The notes under the pieces are model-generated. The model was not told where the DNA came from. It saw only the letters and a program-made list of their open reading frames with translations, and searched no databases. Below are positions 31,532-40,539 of a stretch of DNA of 50,740 nt, piece by piece. Source of the stretch: Nitrosopumilus sp. Nsub. Lineage in GTDB: Archaea; Thermoproteota; Nitrososphaeria; Nitrososphaerales; Nitrosopumilaceae. Location: positions 1 through 50,740 of the forward strand of contig NZ_LQMW01000011.1 in assembly GCF_001541925.1 (NCBI RefSeq). Direction: 5' to 3'. A program made the position numbers and the translations under genes. The first letter of the stretch is position 1. Every line of letters begins with the position of its first letter.

Positions 31532-33925
31532 TTGGTACATGTAAAAAAAGTAGAGATCTTTGGATTCAAATCATTTGGATTTAGAAATACCACTGTTCAG
31601 TTTGAACCTGGGTTAGTTTCTATTTCTGGTCCTAATGGTTCAGGTAAAAGTAACATTTTGGATGCAATTATTTTTGCAATGGGTGAGAATAAACCCAAAG
31701 TAATGAGAGTTGATAAACTTCGATCATTAATTCATGATATTGAAGGAAGTCGTCGAGGTCCTAAAATGGCACGATCAAGTGTCCACTTTGATAATTCTGA
31801 CAGAAAAATTCCAGTAGATAGTGATGTAGTTGAGATAACTAGAGAATTATCTGAAGATGGTGAGAATACTTATTATCTCAATAAAAAGAAAACCCAGAGA
31901 AGTCATGTTTTAGATTTACTTGATATGGCAAATGCTGGATTGGGACAACTCAATGCAGTACAACAAGGAACTGTAACAAGAATTTCTGAATTCACATCTG
32001 AAGAAAAAAGAAAAACTATTGAAGATTTAATTGGACTTTCTTATTTTGATGAAAAAAAATCAGAATCAATAAAACAACTTGATGAAGCTGATAGGCGACT
32101 TGAAATTGCACTTGCTAAAATGGGTGAAATTAAAAACCGTATTGATGAATTAGAAGAAGAAAGAAATCAAAAGTTACGTCATGATATACTGGAACGTGAA
32201 TTAAATCGTTACAAAGCAATTGCTGCTGCCAATAAAATGAAGGTAATTTCTGCTAAAAAATCCAATAAAGAGACAACTTTGTCTGAATTAACACAGGAAA
32301 TGGCCACATTTGATGGTGAACGAAATGTTTTGAAAGGTGAAATTGGAGTTTTGGATTCTGAAAAATCAACATTAATGAATGCTGCAAATGACTACACTCA
32401 AGCAAAATCTACACTTGATGCTGAAATTAGTTCTGCAATGGAACAATATGAGATTGACAATACTGCAATTTCTGCATCAAAGAAAAGACTTGAACAAATC
32501 AATATTCGCATTCCACAAATAAAAACTGAATTAGATGAAATTGACACTGCTAGACAAGACATAGATACACAAATCCAAAAAATAAAAGATTCTATTGAAA
32601 TAACTAATGAAGAAAGAAATAAGATAAATGGTGATTTGGAATTAATTGATTCAGAACGTAACAAAATTCTTACTGAGCAATCTGAAGCAGCAGCAAAAAA
32701 ATCTGAAATTGATAATAAAATAAAAATTCTTACTGAACAATCAAATGGTGTTAAACTAAAACTTTCTAAAATTTTACATGAAAAAGAAGAATCTGAATTA
32801 AAAATAAAATCTAATTCTGAAAAATTAACTCAATTGGAAAAAGATATTATAACACTGATCAATTTGGAATCCAAATTATCTTCATTAACAAATAATCATC
32901 GTGCAACTATCTCTGAATTAAAATCTAGAATTTCAAAATTAAAAACAAAAAAATCAAAAACAATTCATGATATGGATGAATTAGGATTTATTTTAGAAAA
33001 ATCTGACAAGGCTGCTAATCAATATGAATCCAAAATTAAAACTGTGAAAGGTTTCATGCATGAAGATTATACTGTTGCAAAATTAAAAGAAGATGCTGAC
33101 AAATTAGGAATTGATGGCTTGGTTTATGAAATGATTTCTTGGGATAAAAAATACGAGCGTTCTGTTCTTGCTGTAAGCTCTGATTGGATAAAGGCATTAG
33201 TGGTAAAAGATTTTGCAACTTTATTGGGTATCGCCGAAGTTGCAAGAACAAAAAAACTTCCAAAATTAAAAATTATTCCTCTTGATGCTATTCCAAAATT
33301 CAAACTTACTATGCCTAAAGAATCAGGTATTATTGGAGTCTTATCTGATTTTGTAAAATGCAATGATGCCTATTTTGCCCTCAAAACATTCCTATTTGGG
33401 AATATCCTTTTGGCAGAAACCCGTGAATCTGCATACAATTTATCTCAATTAGGATACAAATCTGTCACTCTTGATGGTGAATTCTTTGAGGCTAAAGGTG
33501 GAACTGTGGTCATTGATATAAATTCAAAAATTTCAAAACTAACAAAATTAATTTCAATGAGTAGTGACATTGATGGATTGATTCAATCGATAAGTTTGAT
33601 TAAAAAATACATGCTAAAGAAAAAACACACCTTAAAAAAATTGGATGATTCTATCCAATCTTATTTTGATAGACTGTCTATGTCTGAAAATGCATTAACT
33701 TCGGCATCAGAAAACTATGAAAATCTTAAATCTAGAATTGTATCTGCCAAAAATACTAAAGAACAACTAACAAAACGAATTTCTGAACTAACTTCTAGAA
33801 ATAATATGATTGAATCTGAAGTTTCAACAAATCAATCTCACCTTGATTCATTACTTGATCGTATTAGTATCGTTGAACAAAATTATGCTAGTGGAGAACA
33901 AACTAGAATTGCAAGTGAATTATAA
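31532..33925 (+). CDS. smc: SMC chromosome-segregation ATPase, N-terminal part (ends at in-frame TAA)
   Basis: SMC organises the chromosome with ScpA/ScpB. This 797-residue piece carries the ATP-head start VEIFGFKSFGFRN, Walker A GPNGSGKS at residues 33-40, QQGTVTRISEFTSEEKRKTI near 145, a long coiled coil (about 165-490), the hinge (about 500-660: GIDGLVYEMISWDKKYERSV, then EFFEAKGGTVVD) and the beginning of the return coil. It stops at TAA in the return coil. The frame continues directly behind the stop and joins the C-terminal head, giving 1174 codons in total, the normal SMC length. The start is TTG. The stop is CAA-to-TAA-like (a Gln codon fits the coiled coil), so mutation, sequencing error or a genuinely split gene are the options. 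Confidence 0.9.
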   Translation: MVHVKKVEIFGFKSFGFRNTTVQFEPGLVSISGPNGSGKSNILDAIIFAMGENKPKVMRVDKLRSLIHDIEGSRRGPKMARSSVHFDNSDRKIPVDSDVVEITRELSEDGENTYYLNKKKTQRSHVLDLLDMANAGLGQLNAVQQGTVTRISEFTSEEKRKTIEDLIGLSYFDEKKSESIKQLDEADRRLEIALAKMGEIKNRIDELEEERNQKLRHDILERELNRYKAIAAANKMKVISAKKSNKETTLSELTQEMATFDGERNVLKGEIGVLDSEKSTLMNAANDYTQAKSTLDAEISSAMEQYEIDNTAISASKKRLEQINIRIPQIKTELDEIDTARQDIDTQIQKIKDSIEITNEERNKINGDLELIDSERNKILTEQSEAAAKKSEIDNKIKILTEQSNGVKLKLSKILHEKEESELKIKSNSEKLTQLEKDIITLINLESKLSSLTNNHRATISELKSRISKLKTKKSKTIHDMDELGFILEKSDKAANQYESKIKTVKGFMHEDYTVAKLKEDADKLGIDGLVYEMISWDKKYERSVLAVSSDWIKALVVKDFATLLGIAEVARTKKLPKLKIIPLDAIPKFKLTMPKESGIIGVLSDFVKCNDAYFALKTFLFGNILLAETRESAYNLSQLGYKSVTLDGEFFEAKGGTVVIDINSKISKLTKLISMSSDIDGLIQSISLIKKYMLKKKHTLKKLDDSIQSYFDRLSMSENALTSASENYENLKSRIVSAKNTKEQLTKRISELTSRNNMIESEVSTNQSHLDSLLDRISIVEQNYASGEQTRIASEL
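33923..33925 (+). other. In-frame TAA interrupting smc
   Basis: The TAA is followed in frame by KINIKKSDIEKLYTS and then by the C-terminal SMC. There is no length change or frameshift. A single C-to-T change of CAA would produce it. The neighbouring bases are A-rich (TTATAAAAAATAAATATAAAAAA), where base-calling or polymerase errors are also likely. Confidence 0.9.
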
Positions 33926-33973
33926 AAAATAAATATAAAAAAATCTGATATTGAAAAATTATACACTTCAATT

Positions 33974-35056
33974 ATGAATGAATATCGTGATAAATCATCT
34001 CAATTAACTACAATGCAAACACAAGATAATCGTGAAAAATCTCAAACAACTAGATTAAATGATGAAGAAAGTTCATTACGTTTAGAATCTAAACAAATTG
34101 AATCAAAAATTAACGATTTGGAAAAACAAAAAGATCCTAAAAGAGAAGTTTTAGAAAAACTAAGACAAAAAGAACAGGAATTAATCTCTACATCTGGTTC
34201 ATCTATTGGGCAAGTCCAAGAAATTGATGATAAACTCAAAACTTTAACTGAAAAAGATAGAGAATTAACCAAAAAAATTAATGATTTTCAACGTAAATCT
34301 GACTCTTTGAATCGTGATTTAAAAGATTTAGTTGAAAATGAAGTAAAATTACAACAAATTCTTTCAGCCTTTGGGTTCCACAAAGATATGGAAACATTTG
34401 ATGTTGAAACAATCGTCCAAGGCTTGACTGCTGAATTATCCTCACTTAACGCCCTAAATGCAAAAGCTCCTGAAGCCTACCTTGAAGTTTCATATGGATA
34501 CAGGTCAATGTCTGTTAGAAAGAATTCCTTGGAAGAAGAAAGAATTGGAATTGTTAAATTTATTGAAAGTATTGAAAGAGATAAGCGACAAACTTTCTTG
34601 GATGCATTTGATAAAGTCGACAAAGAGATTAGATTAATTTTCAATAAAATGACTGGCGGTAACGCTTGGTTGGAGTTACAAAATGAAGATGACATCTTTA
34701 ATTCTGGAATATCTTATTTGATTCAATTCCCAAACAAACCAAAAAGAGAATCAACATCAATTAGTGGTGGTGAAAAAACACTTGCAGCAATTGTATTTGT
34801 GTTGGCATTACAAAAACTCAAGCCTTCACCATTTTACTTGTTTGATGAAGTTGATGCTCACCTTGATGCACCTAACGCTGAAAGACTCTCTACAATTTTG
34901 GAGGAACGCTCTAAGGAAAGTCAGTTCATTATGGTGTCTCTGAAGGATTCTGTAATTCAAAAAGCCAAATTGATTTATGGTGTATTTCCTAAAAATGGAG
35001 TTTCAAATGTTGTTACCTATAAGGACAAACGTGTTCCTTCAGTAAAAACAATCTAA
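33974..35056 (+). CDS. smc: SMC chromosome-segregation ATPase, C-terminal part
   Basis: Continues the same reading frame as the N-terminal SMC piece, 16 codons after its TAA. Residues about 1-175 are coiled coil (KINDLEKQKDPKREVLEKL), and the C-terminal head follows with the signature SISGGEKTLAA (SGGE at 264-267) and Walker B FYLFDEVDAHLD (290-298), then the D-loop. If it is translated separately, the first usable ATG is this one; no ribosome-binding site is visible before it. Without it the N-terminal piece lacks half of the ATPase, so the two must be made together to work. It overlaps the convergent OppF gene by four bases. Confidence 0.88.
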   Translation: MNEYRDKSSQLTTMQTQDNREKSQTTRLNDEESSLRLESKQIESKINDLEKQKDPKREVLEKLRQKEQELISTSGSSIGQVQEIDDKLKTLTEKDRELTKKINDFQRKSDSLNRDLKDLVENEVKLQQILSAFGFHKDMETFDVETIVQGLTAELSSLNALNAKAPEAYLEVSYGYRSMSVRKNSLEEERIGIVKFIESIERDKRQTFLDAFDKVDKEIRLIFNKMTGGNAWLELQNEDDIFNSGISYLIQFPNKPKRESTSISGGEKTLAAIVFVLALQKLKPSPFYLFDEVDAHLDAPNAERLSTILEERSKESQFIMVSLKDSVIQKAKLIYGVFPKNGVSNVVTYKDKRVPSVKTI

Positions 35057-36018
35057 TCTAGTTTAACATAACATGCAGAAAAATGTTTGTCACCAACTTT
35101 TTCTAAATCTGGTTCTACATCACATTGTTTAATTGCATATGGACATCTCGGTTTGAATCTACATCCTTTTGAAATGTCCTTTCCAGTTGGTTCTTTAATT
35201 CTAATCTCTCTTACTTTGTGAATATTGTTCGGATCTGGTTCTGAAATTGCATCAATTAACGCCTGAGTGTACGGGTGTTTTGGACTTTCTAGTACTTGAT
35301 TAATTGGTCCTGTCTCGACAATTTTTCCCAAATACAAAATTGCAATTCTCTGACCAAAATATTTTGCAGTTGCTAGATCATGGGTGATGTAGATAAATGA
35401 AATATTGTATTTTGTTTGTAATTGTTTCATTAATTCTAGCATTTCTGCTCTAATTGACACATCTAGCATTGAAACTGGCTCATCAGCTATGATTATTTTT
35501 GGTTTTAATGCTAATGCTCTGGCTAGCACTACTCTTTGTCTTTGTCCTCCTGATAACATGTGTGGGTATTTTCCAATTATCTCTTTTGCTGGTTCTAACT
35601 TTACTTCTTGTAACACTTCAATTACTCTTTTCATCCTTTGCTCTTTGTTTTCTGTATTGTGGATTTCAAGTGGTTCTGATATGATGTCTCCTATTCTCAT
35701 TCTTGGATTTATTGAGTCATATGGGTCTTGATGAATCATTTGACAATTCATTTTAATTTTTTGCAAATTCTTTTTTTGTTCATCTATCTCTTGACTCTCA
35801 AAAATGATTTTACCTGAATCTGCTTGAATTGATTTTAAAATTAGTTTGGCAATTGTTGTTTTTCCTGACCCTGACTCTCCTGCCAACACAAACACCTCTC
35901 CTTTTTTAATTGAAAATGTTACATCATCTACTGCTTTGACAACTAGTGATTTTGAACTAAATATTTTCTTTTTTGTGTAATATTTTTTTAAATTTCTAAT
36001 TTCTAATATTTCTTCCAA
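35053..36018 (-). CDS. Oligopeptide/dipeptide ABC transporter ATP-binding protein (OppF/DppF-like)
   Basis: A 321-residue ABC ATPase. Walker A is GESGSGKT at residues 47-54, the signature LSGGQ at 155-159 and Walker B IIIADE at 175-180, followed by HD of the H-loop in YITHDLA. The C-terminal extension with HPYTQALIDAI and CRFKPRCPYAIKQC is the oligopeptide-transporter tail typical of OppD/OppF. It is present without any permease or second ATPase gene nearby, so it may serve a transporter encoded elsewhere, possibly including the solute-binding protein at 7-9.5 kb. Confidence 0.9.
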   Translation of the reverse strand: MEEILEIRNLKKYYTKKKIFSSKSLVVKAVDDVTFSIKKGEVFVLAGESGSGKTTIAKLILKSIQADSGKIIFESQEIDEQKKNLQKIKMNCQMIHQDPYDSINPRMRIGDIISEPLEIHNTENKEQRMKRVIEVLQEVKLEPAKEIIGKYPHMLSGGQRQRVVLARALALKPKIIIADEPVSMLDVSIRAEMLELMKQLQTKYNISFIYITHDLATAKYFGQRIAILYLGKIVETGPINQVLESPKHPYTQALIDAISEPDPNNIHKVREIRIKEPTGKDISKGCRFKPRCPYAIKQCDVEPDLEKVGDKHFSACYVKLD

Positions 36019-36088
36019 TACTATTTCTCTAATCCTTGGAGTATATCAAGAAATATGTTGTTTTACATACATTTGGGATAAGACACTT

Positions 36089-37135
36089 ATGGAAACTGAA
36101 GATGACTCATATCACTTGAATGACGTTACATCCAACTCCAATTATAAAAAATATGTACTAGATGATAAATTACAATATTTCAAACCACATGCTACAAAAA
36201 TTGAGAATTCTTTTGCAGATGAAATTAAATTCAGTCTGAGTAGAGACAAAAAATTCATTTCTCCAAAATTTTTCTACGATATTAAAGGCTCTGAACTCTT
36301 TGAGAGTATTTGCTCACTTCCTGAATATTATCCTACACGAACAGAAGTTAGTATTCTGGAACATCTCCAAGAAGATTTACTTGATTACTTGGATGATTCG
36401 TTTCGTCTAGTGGAACTAGGTAGTGGTTCTTCTACTAAAACACGATTAATTTTGGATATTTTTGAGAAATTTCAGAATAAAATAGAGTATTTTCCAATTG
36501 ATATTTCTGATATTTTGACTGAATCCTCTGAAATCTTACTATCTAACTATGAGAATTTGCACATTACAGGAATAATTGATACTTATGAAGGAGGATTGGA
36601 TTTTCTCAAAAATTATGATGCAAAAAAGAATTTGATAATATTTTTGGGTTCTAGTTTTGGTAATTTCTCACCTGATGATGGTGTGGAATTTTTGAAAAAA
36701 ATTCACTCCACAATGAAATCTGGTGATCTATTTTTAATTGGACTGGATTTGGTAAAGGATTATTTCATTTTGGAATCAGCTTATAATGATTCAGCAGGAG
36801 TAACTGCTGCATTTAATCTCAATGTATTATCTAGGATTAATGATGAGTTGGATGCTGATTTTGATTTGAATAATTTTGCACACCATTCTGTGTATAATGA
36901 ATCAGCACAACGAATTGAAATGTATCTCAAATCTTTGGTAAATCAGACAGTTGTGATATCTCAATCTGAAATGAAAATACAATTAAAAAAAAATGAACTA
37001 ATCCACACTGAATATTCTCATAAATTCAAACTATCTCAACTAGAATCCCTCTTTGAAGATATTGGGTTTGATGTTAATCATACTTGGTGCGATGAAAAAA
37101 AGTATTTCTCATTAACATTGTTATCTAAAAAGTAG
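36089..37135 (+). CDS. egtD: L-histidine N-alpha-methyltransferase (ergothioneine synthesis)
   Basis: EgtD trimethylates histidine with SAM to hercynine, the first step of ergothioneine synthesis. The 348-residue protein matches over its length: SPKFFYDIKGSELFESICSL, then PEYYPTRTEVSIL near residues 84-97, the SAM motif LVELGSGSSTKTRLIL near 109-124, FPIDISDILTESSEIL, and LIIFLGSSFGNFSPDDGVEF near 182-201. The C-terminal substrate segment IHTEYSHKF is also present. Convergent egtB, the next enzyme, ends 110 bases away, so the two lie tail to tail rather than in one operon. Confidence 0.95.
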   Translation: METEDDSYHLNDVTSNSNYKKYVLDDKLQYFKPHATKIENSFADEIKFSLSRDKKFISPKFFYDIKGSELFESICSLPEYYPTRTEVSILEHLQEDLLDYLDDSFRLVELGSGSSTKTRLILDIFEKFQNKIEYFPIDISDILTESSEILLSNYENLHITGIIDTYEGGLDFLKNYDAKKNLIIFLGSSFGNFSPDDGVEFLKKIHSTMKSGDLFLIGLDLVKDYFILESAYNDSAGVTAAFNLNVLSRINDELDADFDLNNFAHHSVYNESAQRIEMYLKSLVNQTVVISQSEMKIQLKKNELIHTEYSHKFKLSQLESLFEDIGFDVNHTWCDEKKYFSLTLLSKK

Positions 37136-37244
37136 ACTCGTTTTTTTAGATCTTTTACATGGTGTATTATTTTTTCGATACATTGTTGTACATCTCCATC
37201 GTACAATATACTTAGAATATCTGTTTTTTGATTCACTAATCTCA

Positions 37245-38558
37245 TCAAGCATCTTCTGCACATCTAAATCCAGAAAACAACCACCTCTCATCTAGTCTAA
37301 AGAAATTTCTATAACTTGCTCTAATTGACATTGAAGGTGTTCCAAATGAACCCCCTCGTAATACCTTTTGATTTGAAAACCACTTGTCATTATACTCATC
37401 AAATCCTGTAACAAATCCTGGATACCCTGTATACTCTGATGATGTCCACTCCCACACATCTCCAATCATTTGTTGACATCCTGATGGACTGACTCCCTCT
37501 GGATATGCACCAATTTCAGTACATCCCCATTGGTATGATTCTAGTAAATTACAATTATTTTCAGTTGGGGGCTCATTTCCCCACGGAAAAATATTTTTTT
37601 GTTGAGTTGTATCATTCCAACATGCAGCTTTTTCCCATTCAGCTTCAGTTGGTAATCTTTTTTTTGCCCATTTACAAAAAGCATCTGCTTCGTAGTAACT
37701 GACATGTTTTACTGGTTCGTTTGGATTGATTTTGTGAATCCCTGCAAAATCTCTAATGTGCCATGCATCATCAATTTTCTCCCAATACATTGGAGACTTC
37801 CATTTGTTTTTCTTTACTTTCTCCCATCCGTCTGATAACCAGTACTTGTATGTGTCATATCCGCCTGATTCCATAAATTCCAAATACTGCCCATTTGTAA
37901 CTGGAAAGACATCTATCTTGTAATCATTTAGGTAAACTTTGTGTTCTGGTAGTTCGATGTCATAACAGTACTCTGTACCGTTATACCCCATTGTGTACAA
38001 TCCACCTTTGACTAAAACAGATTTTTTCTCTACACTACTTGTAGATTTTATTTTATTTTGTATTGCTGGTTTGTATGATTCTGCTAGTAAATGTTGAAAA
38101 TCATAAATCATTAATTCTTGATGTTGACATTCATGGTGAAATCCAATTGTTATTAATCTATTTTCTTCATCCGTTAATTCATGTGAGTTTATGAATTTTT
38201 CAACTCTTTGATTTATTGTATTAAAGTACGCAAACACTTCATCCACTGTTGGTCTTGAAACAATTCCACGTAACCCTTTATCATGTGGTACTCCGAATTG
38301 TTGATAGTATGAATTTAGATATTCTGAAAATTCTTTTGAATAAAATTTGTAATCTTTATCGATTTTACTAATAATTGCCTCATAAATCCAACTAACATGA
38401 CCAACATGCCATTTTGGTGGACTCATAAAATATGCTGTCTGTACCACAAAGTCATCTTTTTCTAAATTTTTTACTAGTTGTAATGTTCTATTTCTGGTTT
38501 CTCTGAATTGTTGAATTAGTGGTTTTAATTCCAATTCTGGATTTGTAGTCATTGTCAA
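37245..38558 (-). CDS. egtB: Ergothioneine biosynthesis protein EgtB (hercynine oxygenase/sulfoxide synthase)
   Basis: A non-haem iron enzyme of 437 residues that couples hercynine with a thiol substrate and O2 to give a sulfoxide. The DinB-like N-terminal half contains the iron ligands: WHVGH (His 51) and HECQH (His 141 and 145). The C-terminal half is a formylglycine-generating-enzyme-like domain: VSYYEADAFCKWAKKRLPTE, then GDVWEWTSSEYTGYPGF and RASYRNFFRLDERWLFSGFR near the end. No egtC (glutamyl removal) or egtE (C-S lyase) is in the window, so either they are elsewhere, or this EgtB uses cysteine directly, which is inference. ProS lies 54 bases upstream on the same strand. Confidence 0.94.
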   Translation of the reverse strand: MTMTTNPELELKPLIQQFRETRNRTLQLVKNLEKDDFVVQTAYFMSPPKWHVGHVSWIYEAIISKIDKDYKFYSKEFSEYLNSYYQQFGVPHDKGLRGIVSRPTVDEVFAYFNTINQRVEKFINSHELTDEENRLITIGFHHECQHQELMIYDFQHLLAESYKPAIQNKIKSTSSVEKKSVLVKGGLYTMGYNGTEYCYDIELPEHKVYLNDYKIDVFPVTNGQYLEFMESGGYDTYKYWLSDGWEKVKKNKWKSPMYWEKIDDAWHIRDFAGIHKINPNEPVKHVSYYEADAFCKWAKKRLPTEAEWEKAACWNDTTQQKNIFPWGNEPPTENNCNLLESYQWGCTEIGAYPEGVSPSGCQQMIGDVWEWTSSEYTGYPGFVTGFDEYNDKWFSNQKVLRGGSFGTPSMSIRASYRNFFRLDERWLFSGFRCAEDA

Positions 38559-38612
38559 AAATTATATTTTTTTTCTTATTATGTTTTGGGTGGATAATCT
38601 CCAATGATTATC

Positions 38613-40055
38613 CTAGTATCCTCTGGCAAAAACTGGAATTGATTTACTCTGCTCTTTACAGTAAATGCATTTTTGAGTCGTATCCTCACTATTCCATGGA
38701 ATTACTCTGATTTCAGCACCAGTTTCTTCTTTAATTTTCTCTTCACACTCTAATTTGCCACACCATGGAGAGTTGAAAAATCCTCCTTTCTCAATTTTTG
38801 ATTTGAATTCAGTATATTCTGAAATTGATATTGTATTCTCTTTGGATTGCTTTCTTGCATTTTCCAACATGGTTCTTTGAATTTCATCAAGCATTGATGG
38901 AATTTTTTCAATATTTGAAAATTCAACACTTGTCTTTTCACCGCTGTGTCTTTTTGCAATAATGACACTTTGTTTCTCAATGTCTTTTGGACCAATTTCA
39001 ATTCTAATCGGTACTCCTTTTAATTCCCAATCATTGAATTTGTATCCTGGTGATAATCCTTCTCTGTTATCAACATGCACTCTTATGTTTAATGACTCTA
39101 ATTTTTCTTCAATTTCTTTAACTTTAGGTAATACGATATCTTTTCCTTCATCGTTTCTATAAATTGGAACAATCACTACTTGCATTGGGGCTACTTTAGG
39201 TGGTAAAACTAATCCTTTGTCGTCTCCATGTGCCATTATCATTGCGCCTATTAATCTCCATGACACCCCCCAGGAAGTTTGCCATGCAAAATGCTCCACA
39301 TTGTCTTTGTCTGCGAATTTAACTTCAAATGGTTTTGAAAAATTCTGTCCTAAGAAATGTGATGTACCCATTTGCAGTGCCTTACCATCTGGCATGATTG
39401 ACTCCATTGTAGTTGTATATTCTGCACCAACAAATTTTTCTTTTTCACTCTTCTTTCCTGTAGTTACAGGAATTGCTAATTTTTCTTCTACTGTCTCTTT
39501 GTAAATATCTAAAATTTTGATTACCTCTTTTTCAGCTTCTTCTTTTGTTGAATGTACCGTATGCCCTTCTTGCCAAAGAAATTCAGATGTTCTAAGAAAT
39601 GGTTTTGTAGCTTTGATTTCAGCTCTTAATGCTGTATTCCAAAAATTAATTTTTAATGGTAAATCTCTCCAACTTTGAATCCATTTCGAATAAAGTGTAT
39701 ATGCTAAAGTTTCTGATGTTGGTCTTAATGCCAATCTATCGCCTACCTCATTTGTTCCTGAATGTGTAACCCAAAATACTTCAGGATTAAACCCTGCAAA
39801 ATGCTTCTGTTCTTTTCCTAATAGTGATTCTGGGATCAAAATTGGTAAAAATCCATTTCTAATACCATTACGTGCAAATTTTTTATCAAATGTACTTCTT
39901 AATGACTCCCAGATTGAATATCCATCTGGTCTTAAAACAATTAACCCTTTTACTGGTGCGTAATCTGCTAGTTTTGCCTTTAACACAACTTGTGTATACC
40001 ATTCACTAAAATCCTCATTTTTTGAGACTGTAATTCCAACATCTTGTTTGCCCAA
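38613..40055 (-). CDS. proS: Prolyl-tRNA synthetase, archaeal/eukaryotic type
   Basis: Charges tRNA-Pro. The 480-residue protein shows motif 1 near PVKGLIVLRPDGYSIWE, motif 2 LALRPTSETLAYTLYSKWIQ, LREI-like RTSEFLWQEGHTVHSTKEEA near 165, and motif 3 near FAWQTSWGVSWRLIGAMIMA. The anticodon-binding domain follows, with VDNREGLSPGYKFNDWELKG. The C-terminal zinc-binding extension has Cys pairs (WCGKLEC, CIYC) and ends in the Tyr of FARGY, as archaeal ProS does. The tRNA-Pro gene is in the same window. A small Cys-containing gene lies upstream on the same strand. Confidence 0.97.
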   Translation of the reverse strand: MGKQDVGITVSKNEDFSEWYTQVVLKAKLADYAPVKGLIVLRPDGYSIWESLRSTFDKKFARNGIRNGFLPILIPESLLGKEQKHFAGFNPEVFWVTHSGTNEVGDRLALRPTSETLAYTLYSKWIQSWRDLPLKINFWNTALRAEIKATKPFLRTSEFLWQEGHTVHSTKEEAEKEVIKILDIYKETVEEKLAIPVTTGKKSEKEKFVGAEYTTTMESIMPDGKALQMGTSHFLGQNFSKPFEVKFADKDNVEHFAWQTSWGVSWRLIGAMIMAHGDDKGLVLPPKVAPMQVVIVPIYRNDEGKDIVLPKVKEIEEKLESLNIRVHVDNREGLSPGYKFNDWELKGVPIRIEIGPKDIEKQSVIIAKRHSGEKTSVEFSNIEKIPSMLDEIQRTMLENARKQSKENTISISEYTEFKSKIEKGGFFNSPWCGKLECEEKIKEETGAEIRVIPWNSEDTTQKCIYCKEQSKSIPVFARGY

Positions 40056-40109
40056 AACTACTCTACTGAGAATTATTTTAATTAATGAGCCTTTCGTGAA
40101 CTATTAAAA

Positions 40110-40400
40110 TTATTTTAGTGGTTCCCCTTTACAGAAAACCTCGCCCATAACTCTACTTTGGAAATTTGGACAAATGAAACATTGTACAAATTGAATGTCA
40201 TCTTTTAAAACAGGACATTCGACATATTCTTGTTTCATTCTTTTAAGCATTTTTGGACTAACTCCTTTGAGTTTTAATTTACCCTTTTCATCCATCATTC
40301 CTGATTCTTTTAATTGTGCTTTTAATTCATCAGGAAATTTTACTTTTTCTTCAGTCATTAAGATTTTGACATCATATTTTCGTTCAAGTTCTTCAACCAT
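40110..40400 (-). CDS. Hypothetical Cys-containing protein, 96 aa
   Basis: The N-terminal part is a charged helix-rich segment (DELKAQLKESGMMDEKGKLK), then KGVSPKMLKRMKQEYVECPV. Four Cys (ECPV, QCFIC and FCKG) at about 62, 74, 77 and 89 could bind zinc or an Fe-S cluster. The family is not recognised. It is 55 bases upstream of proS on the same strand, so it could be co-transcribed with it. Confidence 0.6.
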   Translation of the reverse strand: MVEELERKYDVKILMTEEKVKFPDELKAQLKESGMMDEKGKLKLKGVSPKMLKRMKQEYVECPVLKDDIQFVQCFICPNFQSRVMGEVFCKGEPLK

Positions 40401-40539
40401 AAACTCATAATATTATTCCATGATTTATTATTACCGTTTTTGATTTTTTTCATATTTTAATACATTCAAAATTGGAAATCTCAAATTAAGATGGCACTAC
40501 TTTAATATTATTAGAATTTTTTTCAAAATCAGAAATCTA

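Noticed and set aside
33900-33980. Frameshift or small insertion in smc
   Set aside because: Both SMC parts are in the same frame with a single TAA between them, so no shift or insertion is needed.
37078-37263. 61-aa minus-strand frame between egtD and egtB
   Set aside because: It overlaps the coding ends of both genes; only about 110 bases lie between them and nothing supports a third gene.
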